Part shown: piece after piece, positions 37,800 to 46,100 of the stretch
Position numbering within the stretch: the stretch's first letter is position 1
How the letters are laid out: each line of letters begins with the position of its first letter
Assembly: GCF_900104635.1 (NCBI RefSeq)
Contig: NZ_FNWC01000006.1
Coordinates: forward strand, 372,001-436,000
Source of the DNA: Coprococcus phoceensis
GTDB lineage: Bacteria; Bacillota; Clostridia; Lachnospirales; Lachnospiraceae
Length of the DNA: 64,000 nucleotides
Direction of reading: 5' to 3'
The notes under the pieces: generated by a model
What the model saw: the letters and a program-made list of their open reading frames with translations, nothing else
Database searches by the model: none
What the model was told of the DNA's origin: nothing
Translations under genes and position numbers: made by a program

Positions 37800-37828
37800 C
37801 CCCGGAAACGCAAGTTTCCGGGGTTTTT
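37800..37828 (+). terminator. Original tuf terminator, now orphaned
   Basis: A 10-bp stem CCCCGGAAAC (37800-37809) with GTTTCCGGGG (37814-37823), a GCAA loop and five T's. Its distance from the attR stop codon (about 37 bp) is what would be expected for tuf before insertion. Confidence 0.85.
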
Positions 37829-37829
37829 C

Positions 37830-37868
37830 TTGAATTATAGGAAATTCCTTTGGAATCCTATAATTCAA
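37830..37868. repeat. Long imperfect palindrome after the tuf terminator
   Basis: 13-bp perfect arms (37830-37842 and 37856-37868) around a centre that itself contains TTCC-TTT-GGAA. A second hairpin GCAC-TTC-GTGC follows at about 37876-37886. On the minus strand both are followed by or start with T-runs, as in minus-strand terminators, although no minus-strand gene lies to the right. Confidence 0.5.
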
Positions 37869-37938
37869 AAAAATGCACTTCGTGCAAAGAAGCGCAATCT
37901 TTTTTGAATTTATAAGAGATACAAGCAGTTGAATACAC

Positions 37939-37987
37939 AGAAATAGCAAATTGAATAAGGAAGATGAAAGAGGAAATCTAACGATAT
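37939..37987. repeat. 49-bp repeat, copy outside the element
   Basis: Matches 32413-32461 at 41 of 49 bases, ungapped. It lies about 170 bp to the right of attR, in chromosomal DNA upstream of the GH20 gene. Confidence 0.75.
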
Positions 37988-38010
37988 AGGATTTAGAATA
38001 AAATATTCAC

Positions 38011-38039
38011 TTGCAAATTTTGGCAAAAAGTGCTTTAAT
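38011..38039 (+). promoter_or_regulatory. Possible promoter and operator of the GH20 gene
   Basis: TTGCAA (38011-38016), 17-bp spacer, TTTAAT (38034-38039). The inverted pair TTGC/GCAA at 38011-38026 overlaps the -35 and is loosely like a CcpA (cre) site but lacks its central CG. Moderate to low confidence. Confidence 0.4.
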
Positions 38040-38078
38040 AAAATTAATATTATACAGGCGGGTTGTTACTTTTTAGGC

Positions 38079-38147
38079 AAAACCGAACTTTTGGAACAGA
38101 GTATATAATGTAAAATTGTATAGTCTGTTCCAAAAGTTCGGTTTTTT
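38079..38147 (+). promoter_or_regulatory. Long perfect hairpin with T-run in the GH20 leader
   Basis: 22-bp perfect arms (38079-38100 and 38124-38145), a 23-base loop and a T-run. It has the form of a very strong intrinsic terminator placed 66 bp before the GH20 start and downstream of the possible promoter. An attenuator is one reading; a terminator or a small MITE-like sequence are others. Confidence 0.55.
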
Positions 38148-38213
38148 AGTGCAAAGCAGAATATTTTCCTGCTGTAAAGATTCGTCTGATAATAAATAAT
38201 GAGGAGGAAAGAT

Positions 38214-41200
38214 ATGAAGAAAAAAGGAACATGGATGCGTGCAAGTGCAGGCGCCCTTTCTGCGGCAATGGTATTGGGGTCTGTAACTGTAGCGCCGGCT
38301 GTAAAGGCAGAAAATGTGGAAGAGAAAGCGGGTTATGAGGTTAACTATGCTCTTAATTCAAAAGTAACTGCGAGCAATCAGGAACTGGCAAATCAGTGGG
38401 GACCGGAGAAAGCGGTAGATGGCATTGTGAATCGTGATGCTGAGAAACCGGAACAGTCACGCTGGTCAACAGCACAGAGCACCACACAGGAAGCGAGAAC
38501 GTTGACATTAGACTTGGGGGCAGTAAAGACATTCAGTCAGTTTGTAATTGAGTGGGAGAGAACCAATATTACAAATTTCAAGATTTCTGTTTCTGACACA
38601 GAAGATGGTACTTATAAAGATGTTTATGTAAAGGAAGATGGTAAGAATATTACATCTCTCACAAGCAGGATCAATCTTGAGAAAGCTGCAACAGGACGTT
38701 TTGTTCGTTTGACGGTGAACGGGTATACGTTGAACCCGGGTAACTGGCAGTCTGTATCTCTCTATGAGTTCAAAGTACTCGGAGAGGCTGAGAACTTGAG
38801 TGAAGGTGCAACAGTAGCAGCAGACGGATATGAAGATAATCTTGAAAAATTCCAACCTAGTAAAGTAGTTGACGGAGATGATACAACGCGTTGGGCAAGT
38901 CCGGCTAAGTTAGGACAACACTGGATTAGCTTAGATTATGGAAAAGAAATTTCTATCCAGTCATTCAAGATTCACTGGGAGCGCACGAATGCAACAAAAT
39001 ATCGTTTGGAAAAATCGTCAGACGGTACAAACTGGGAGCCGGTTGTAAGTTTTGAGAAAAAACCAGACAGCTATCAGCAGATTATCAACTTAGATGAACC
39101 GATCAACACACAGCATGTACGCCTTTTCATTGAAGAATTCGATCCAAAAGGGGCGCCGGAAAACGGAGCTGAGGTGACATGGAACACAGTTGGTATCTGG
39201 GAGTTTGAGACTTATGCCGGAAAATTAGAAGAGCCGGAAAACACTCAGGATCCACAGGAAGTTGCAGATAACTTAGAGCTGCCTGAATCGATCGAAGGTG
39301 ATTCTAAGAAATTTACAATGCCGGAAGTTCCGGAAGGGTTTGAAATAAGCTTTGTCGGAGCAGATTATGAGCAGATTTTAGACAGAGACTTGACAGTTTA
39401 TCAGCCGTTGGTTACACAGCAGATTAAGATGAACTTCAATGTAAAAGCAGAAGGAAAAGATGGAAAAGCAGTTGACTCGAAAGAATATACAATGACTGTT
39501 ACCGGTAAATACGAGCAGGAAGAGGGAGACAACGCAAAGCCAGCAGTAATTCCGGAACTTGCTGAGTGGAAAGGTGCAAAAGGCGGAGAGTTTGCAGTGA
39601 AGGACGGCAGCCGTATCGTTGTTGCAAACAAAGATAAAGCAGCGCTTCAGAGAGCGGCAACAGAGTTCCAGAAAGATTATAAAGATTTATTTGGAAAAGA
39701 TCTTGAAATTGTATATGCGGACAGCGCAAATGCCGGAGATTTCTTCTTTACACTTGTAGAAGCAGGAACAGGTCTGAAAGAGGAAGGATACAATCTGAAA
39801 ATTGGTGATTCAGTTACAGTGGAAGCAGAAACTTCAACAGGTGCATACTGGGCAACAAGAAGTATTCTTCAGATTTTAAAACAGACAGATGGAACAATCG
39901 CAAAAGGCGAGGCGCGTGACTATCCAAAATACGAAGTGCGTGGATTCATGCTTGATGTCGGAAGAAGACCATTCTCTAAGAAAATTGTCAATGAAGTTGC
40001 AAAGACAATGGCATGGTACAAGATGAACGACTTACAGCTTCACTTAAATGACAACTATATCTTCTTGGAAGATTACACAACTGCAGGAGAAGATCCGATG
40101 ACTGCATATGAGGGATTCCGTTTGGAGTCTGATATCAAAGCAGATGGAAATCTGAATAAGGCAGATTTGACAAGTGATGACATGTACTGGACAAAAGATG
40201 AGATGCGTCAGATGATTCAGGATTACCGTGAAATCGGTATGGATATTGTACCTGAGTTCGATACACCGGCACACTCTCTTGCATTTACAAAGGTTCGTCC
40301 AGACCTTAAAATGGGTGGAAATGGACGTGAGAATGATCACTTTAATTTGGCAACTCCTAGTGGGGGTGATGCAAGTGAAACGCCATATGCGAAGTCTTTA
40401 GAATTTGTAGAAGGTCTTTGGGATGAATATTTGGAAGGTGAGAATCCTGTATTCGATGAAGAGACAATTGTTAATATCGGAACAGATGAATATTCAGAAA
40501 CATATAAAGAACAGTTCCGCCAATTTACAGATGATTTGTTAGCACATGTTCAAGAGAAAGGTAATCAAGTTCGTCTTTGGGGAAGTCTTACTGCAAGAAA
40601 AGGTCAGACAGATGTAAGAAGCGAAGATGTACAGATGAATATCTGGAATGACGGTTGGGCAAATCCAAAAGAGATGTACAAAGAAGGATATGATCTGATT
40701 GATATGAACGATGGAACAGTTTACATTGTTCCGGCAGCCGGATATTATGGTGATTATTTGAATAAACAGCACTTATACAGTAATTATGATCCGGCAAAAC
40801 GTATGGGAGTTCCGGTTGGTTCTGAACAGACACTCGGTGGAGCTTATGCAATTTGGAATGACATGGTAGATAAGAAAGCAAATGGTCTTTCTGAGCTGGA
40901 AATTTATGACCGTTTCAACGATGCAGCTCCATTCTACGCATCAAGCTTGTGGGGAGATGAAGAAAAGACTTACGCAGAGGCAACAGAAGTCAGTGAAGCA
41001 GTTGGAGAAGCTCCTCGCACAAATGCATATGACAAAGTAGACAGCAAGGGGGACACTATTGTATCATACGATTTTGATGAAGGTCTGAATGATGAATCCG
41101 GAAACGGCTATGATGCAAAAGATGCAGTGAACGCAAAAGTAGAAGATAAAGCATTTGTATTGAACGGAAAAGAAAGCTATGTCTCTACTCCGCTTGACCG

Positions 41201-43103
41201 TGTTGGCCCTGGAAAGGAACTTTCTTTCGACATTACAATGAAAAAACCTGGAATGCCTGGAGAAATTTTATTCGAGGCAGATGCAGAGTACGGAACATAT
41301 GATATCCGTATCATGGAAGATGGAACACTTGGATTTACAAGAGAAGGTTATGACTATTCCTTTGGATATAAGCTTCCGGTAAATCAGAAAGTATCTCTGA
41401 CAATCAGAACAGACGGAGATGTGACTTCTCTGATTGCAGATGGCAAGAAATATACTGCAACAGGAAGCTACACATATGAAGGCGATTTGAAAGCATCTAA
41501 TATCTCACGTGCGTCATTGTCATTGCCGACAGAAAGAATTGGTTCTAAGACAAATGCGGTAAACGCAGTGATCGATAACATTGTGTTGACTTCTAAAGTG
41601 GTAAAAGAAGATTTGACAGAGGGAGCAATCGATTCAAAAGACTTCACAGTGACAGCTGACAACGAAAACTCAGATGGAAAAATTACAAATGCATTTGATA
41701 ATAATATTTCTACAATCTGGCATACACAGTGGTCGCCAAACAAGAAACCACTTCCGGCTGTGATCACAATTGATATGAAGAAGAATTACGATATCAATGG
41801 ATTCTACTATATGCCAAGACAGACAGGAAATAATGGATATATCTTAGAATATACATTGGAATATCAAGATGCTTCCGGAAACTGGCAGAAAGCTGTAGAT
41901 AAAGGAACATGGGCTTCTAACGGATCTGAGAAAAATGTGAGATTTAAACCAATCAACACATCAAAATTAAGACTGACAGTTACAAAAGGACAGAATGATT
42001 TCGGTAGTGCGGCAGAGTTCAAAGTGCTTGGAGGAACAGAGGACTTGACAAAAGTACCACTTCGCATCAGCACATATGTAGAAGGAAGAGGAACAGCAGA
42101 AGTTTCAAAAGAGCAGATTAACAAAGGCGAGGAAGTTACATTTACTGCAAAAGCAGATAAAGGAAACAAATTCGTTGGCTGGTATGACATTTTCGGAAAT
42201 GAAGTGAGCAAGGAAGCTTCTTACAAAGTAACACCGGAGGATAACCTGACATTGGTTGCTAAGTTTGAAGAATCTGACACACCGGTAGATCCGGATGGAG
42301 TAAACAAAGACAGTCTTAAGAAATTGTATGATGACTGTGTAGCGGCTGACAGAGACGAAAAAGAGTACACACCAGGTACATGGAAAGCATATGCAGATGC
42401 AATAGACGCTGCAAAAGCAGTCATTGACGATAAAGAAGCAACAGAAGAACAAGTGAAAAAAGCACATGATGATCTTCAAAAAGCTCTCTTTGAATTGAGA
42501 CTGATTCCAAACAAAGATAAATTGGAAGACTTAATCAAAGAAGCAGAAAAGATGGATCTGAGCGGATATACATCAGAGAGCGTAAAAGTGTTTGAAGATG
42601 CACTTGCTCAGGCGAAAGTAGTTATGAAAGATCCGGAAGCTGATCAGGATGCTGTAGATGCAGCAGAGGGGCAGTTGAGGGCAGCAGTTGAACAGTTAGA
42701 AAAAGCTGACAAACCTGTAGTACCGAGCGAAGTAGATAAGAGCGCTTTGGAAAAATACTACAATGAATGTGTTTCATACTACAAAGAAGCTGACTACACA
42801 GCAGACAGCTGGAAAGTATATAAAGAAGCACTCACAAATGCCAAGACGGTGCTTGATGATGAAGATGCAACAGCAGAGGAAATCAAGGCAGCTACAGAGA
42901 AACTTGCAAAGGCAGCTAAGGATTTAGTGAAAAAAGAGGAAAATAAGAAACTAAGTACTCCATCTGCCGGTGGTTCAGATGAATCAGGAAAGAAACCGGT
43001 GACAGGAGATTCGACTGCGGCGCCAATGATGATGGTTCTTGCGGCAGCAGCATCCGTAATTGCAGGAAAAGAAATCTTAAAAAAGAAAAAAACGGATGAA
43101 TAA
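38214..43103 (+). CDS. Wall-anchored GH20 beta-N-acetylhexosaminidase-type enzyme
   Basis: 1,629 residues from ATG 38214 after GAGGAGG. Order: signal peptide (cleaved near VKAEN, about 32), two F5/8-type (CBM32) modules (about 38-330), GH20 N-terminal domain (about 440-560), GH20 barrel (about 568-900), LamG-like domain (about 948-1135), third CBM32 (about 1142-1272), an InlB-B-like repeat (about 1282-1352), three FIVAR repeats (about 1360-1585), and a sorting signal with PVTGD, hydrophobic stretch and KKKK. The catalytic Asp-Glu pair is in NIGTDEYSE (about 756-757). It should release terminal GlcNAc/GalNAc, or lacto-N-biose, from mucin or milk-type glycans at the cell surface. Exact specificity is not readable. 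Confidence 0.93.
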   Translation: MKKKGTWMRASAGALSAAMVLGSVTVAPAVKAENVEEKAGYEVNYALNSKVTASNQELANQWGPEKAVDGIVNRDAEKPEQSRWSTAQSTTQEARTLTLDLGAVKTFSQFVIEWERTNITNFKISVSDTEDGTYKDVYVKEDGKNITSLTSRINLEKAATGRFVRLTVNGYTLNPGNWQSVSLYEFKVLGEAENLSEGATVAADGYEDNLEKFQPSKVVDGDDTTRWASPAKLGQHWISLDYGKEISIQSFKIHWERTNATKYRLEKSSDGTNWEPVVSFEKKPDSYQQIINLDEPINTQHVRLFIEEFDPKGAPENGAEVTWNTVGIWEFETYAGKLEEPENTQDPQEVADNLELPESIEGDSKKFTMPEVPEGFEISFVGADYEQILDRDLTVYQPLVTQQIKMNFNVKAEGKDGKAVDSKEYTMTVTGKYEQEEGDNAKPAVIPELAEWKGAKGGEFAVKDGSRIVVANKDKAALQRAATEFQKDYKDLFGKDLEIVYADSANAGDFFFTLVEAGTGLKEEGYNLKIGDSVTVEAETSTGAYWATRSILQILKQTDGTIAKGEARDYPKYEVRGFMLDVGRRPFSKKIVNEVAKTMAWYKMNDLQLHLNDNYIFLEDYTTAGEDPMTAYEGFRLESDIKADGNLNKADLTSDDMYWTKDEMRQMIQDYREIGMDIVPEFDTPAHSLAFTKVRPDLKMGGNGRENDHFNLATPSGGDASETPYAKSLEFVEGLWDEYLEGENPVFDEETIVNIGTDEYSETYKEQFRQFTDDLLAHVQEKGNQVRLWGSLTARKGQTDVRSEDVQMNIWNDGWANPKEMYKEGYDLIDMNDGTVYIVPAAGYYGDYLNKQHLYSNYDPAKRMGVPVGSEQTLGGAYAIWNDMVDKKANGLSELEIYDRFNDAAPFYASSLWGDEEKTYAEATEVSEAVGEAPRTNAYDKVDSKGDTIVSYDFDEGLNDESGNGYDAKDAVNAKVEDKAFVLNGKESYVSTPLDRVGPGKELSFDITMKKPGMPGEILFEADAEYGTYDIRIMEDGTLGFTREGYDYSFGYKLPVNQKVSLTIRTDGDVTSLIADGKKYTATGSYTYEGDLKASNISRASLSLPTERIGSKTNAVNAVIDNIVLTSKVVKEDLTEGAIDSKDFTVTADNENSDGKITNAFDNNISTIWHTQWSPNKKPLPAVITIDMKKNYDINGFYYMPRQTGNNGYILEYTLEYQDASGNWQKAVDKGTWASNGSEKNVRFKPINTSKLRLTVTKGQNDFGSAAEFKVLGGTEDLTKVPLRISTYVEGRGTAEVSKEQINKGEEVTFTAKADKGNKFVGWYDIFGNEVSKEASYKVTPEDNLTLVAKFEESDTPVDPDGVNKDSLKKLYDDCVAADRDEKEYTPGTWKAYADAIDAAKAVIDDKEATEEQVKKAHDDLQKALFELRLIPNKDKLEDLIKEAEKMDLSGYTSESVKVFEDALAQAKVVMKDPEADQDAVDAAEGQLRAAVEQLEKADKPVVPSEVDKSALEKYYNECVSYYKEADYTADSWKVYKEALTNAKTVLDDEDATAEEIKAATEKLAKAAKDLVKKEENKKLSTPSAGGSDESGKKPVTGDSTAAPMMMVLAAAASVIAGKEILKKKKTDE

Positions 43104-43109
43104 TAAAAT

Positions 43110-43138
43110 AGCCGGCAATGAAAGTTGCCGGTTGTTTT
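43110..43138 (+). terminator. Hairpin between GH20 and GH89 genes
   Basis: A 9-bp stem with one G-T pair (43110-43118 with 43125-43133) and a 6-base loop, followed by GTTTT. A moderate terminator; partial read-through into the GH89 gene is possible, since no promoter is evident in the 71-bp gap. Confidence 0.6.
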
Positions 43139-43174
43139 AAAAGGGAAAAGGGAAATGGGAAAAAGGAAAAAGAA

Positions 43175-46100
43175 ATGAAAAGGAAAATATATAAGGGATT
43201 TCATAAGATTCTTGCAGGAATATTTGTATTGAGTCTTGTGATGATTTCGATCCAGGTACCGACACTTGTCGCTGCCGGAGAGAAAAAAGGAGAGGAAAAA
43301 TTGGTGAATATCGCACCGGAATCAGAGATTACAGTCCCAAGTTCGGAAGCGGGGAAAGAAAAAGAAAATCTGGTTGACGGTGACGATGCGACCTTGTGGG
43401 TGCAAAACGGTGATACATGGCCGAGTGAGGTATCATTGAAGCTGCCTGCAGATAATACAAAAAAGATTAAAAAAATCGTTGTAAAGTTTGAACAGGGACA
43501 TACTCCTTGGACGGTGGATATTCAACTGTCACATGCATTGAATAACGTCACGAGTGATCTTGTTGTGGATGATACAAAAGTGAATCACTGTTTTGATGAT
43601 GTCTATGAATTTGAATATGAGACACCTTTGAATTTTACACACACGTATATTACATTGTCTAATCCGCAAAACGATGGACAGCCGGGAGCGTTCTGGCCGG
43701 CTATTGCAGAGGTGGAAATCTGGGCGGAGGCATCTTCCGAGGAAAGTGATCTGACCAATGTGGCGCCGCAGGCGACAATCACATCTGTTGGCGGGGATGC
43801 CGGAGTAAAAAGCAATCTGGTTGATGATAATTATGAGACATTGTACGTTTACAACAATGGAGGTATCTCCGGTTTGAAAGACGGCGCATGGATCGAGATG
43901 GAGCTCGACAGAGAGTATCCGGTAAAATCTATGGAGGCGGCTTTTGAACTTGTGGATCCGGATGAAAATGGCTTTGAATTTACATTTGACGTACTTGGGA
44001 AGAGTAAAAATGACACCGAGTGGCAGACGTTATTTGCAGGAGTGAAGGCAACGCGTCTGGAGGATGGACATATTCAGACATTATCTTTAGACAGTGTCAA
44101 GAATTTAAAGAGCATTCGCATCAATGTGACTGATATTGCGAGCACAGGCGGAGATCCGTGGCCGGCGCTGGCGGAATTTAAAATCTTTGCAGATGCAAAC
44201 GGAAGCAATGTAGAAGATACTGAGAGTATCGCATATAAAAAACCGGTTCATACTAACACAGGTCAGTCTACAGTATCCAGAGTGAATGATGGCTCTACAA
44301 CGAATGTGTGGTCGGGGGACAGATATCCGGCATACATTGATATTGATTTGGAGAAAAATTATAATCTGGATGAGATTCAAGTGTTTACACCGTCCACAGG
44401 ATATTCCCAGTATTCGATTTATACGAGTATGGACGGAAGAGATTTTGATAAGCTTGCGGAAAAAACAAGTAAAGAAAGCTGTCCGGCAGACGGTGAAAAA
44501 TACGCTGCTGATGGAAAAGAAGCAAGAATTGTTCGTGTATATATGGAATATCAGTCGACTTCGGAAAAGTCTTTGATCAATGAAATCCGTGTGCTTGGAA
44601 AGGAAAGCGGAACGAAAATTCAGGAGACACCAAAAGTTCAGGTGGAAGATTTTGCGGGTTCCGCATATGATGTGCAGATTACAGAACAAGATACGATTGA
44701 TGAAGTGAAAGGGATCATTGAAAGAAGAATCGGCTCAGCGTATGTTGACTGGTTTACCTTGGAAGTGGCAGAAGGCGACAATGCATATGATTACTTTGAG
44801 TTATCTCAGAAAGATGGAAAGATTCACATCAAAGGAAACGATGGTGTCTCTCTTGCGACAGGGCTGAACCATTATTTGAAATATTATTGTAACGTAAATA
44901 TTTCTCAGGTTGGGGATCAGGTGAAGATGCCAAAGAGCATTGTTCCAATTGAGGGAACGGTACATAAAGAGACAAAATTCCCGGTCCGCTATTCTTATAA
45001 CTACTGTACGCTTTCATATTCTATGGCGTTCTGGGGTGAGAAAGAATGGAGAAATGAATTGGACTGGCTTGCATTGAATGGTGTAAATGTTGTTCTCGAT
45101 GCAACAGCGCAGGAAGAAGTGTGGAGAAGATTTTTGGGAGAACTTGGATATTCGCACGAAGAAGCAAAAGATTTCATCGCAGGGCCGGCATACTATGCAT
45201 GGGCATATATGGCAAATCTATCCGGATTTGGAGGACCGGTACATGACAGCTGGTTCACGGAGAGAACAGAACTTGCGAGAAAAAATCAGCTTATTATGAG
45301 AAAACTTGGCATGCAGCCGGTACTGCAAGGTTATAGCGGTATGGTTCCTGTTGATATTACAGATAAAGACCCAAGTGCACAGGTAATCAAGCAGGGGACA
45401 TGGTGTTCGTTCCAAAGACCGAGTATGCTGAAGACAGATAGTGAGACATTTGACAAATATGCGCAGTTGTTCTATAAGGTACAAAAGGAAGTATATGGAG
45501 ATGTATCTGACTACTATGCAACAGATCCGTTCCATGAAGGTGGAAACACAGGTGGTATGAGCCCGACAGTCATTGCCGAGAAAGTGTTGGCAAACATGAT
45601 GGAGGCAGACGAAAATGGTATCTGGATTATTCAGTCATGGCAGGGAAATCCGTCGACGGCTCTGCTTCAGGGATTAGATGCAGCACGTGACCATGCGCTT
45701 GTACTTGATCTCTATGCAGAGAAAACTCCGCACTGGAACGAGACAGATCCTGGCTCTTACGGTGGAGCAGAAGGCGGTGGAGAATTTTTGAACACTCCTT
45801 GGGTTTACTGCATGTTGAATAACTTCGGAGGGCGTCTCGGACTGCACGGACATATTGAGAATTTTGTAAATGGTGTTGCGCAGGCAGCGGCACAGGCGAA
45901 CCATATGGCGGGAATCGGTATCACACCGGAAGCATCTGTGAATAATCCGGTACTGTATGATCTGTTCTTCGAGACAATCTGGTCAGATGATGGTGAGAAT
46001 TTATCGGCGATCAACCTGGACGAATGGTTTAAGGATTACACAACGAGAAGATATGGGGCAGAGAGCCAATCGGCGTATGAAGCAATGCAAATCCTGAATG

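Noticed and set aside
38011..38026. CcpA (cre) operator at the GH20 promoter
   Set aside because: The outer TTGC/GCAA bases fit, but the central CG of the cre consensus is missing, so it was kept only as a weak remark.
38079..38145. Invertible promoter switch upstream of the GH20 gene
   Set aside because: The inverted repeats enclose only 23 bp, too little for a site-specific inversion, and no dedicated invertase is nearby. The T-run points to a terminator-like hairpin.
43118..43174. N-terminal extension of the GH89 protein from ATG 43118
   Set aside because: It begins within a terminator hairpin and would place a basic stretch before the signal peptide.
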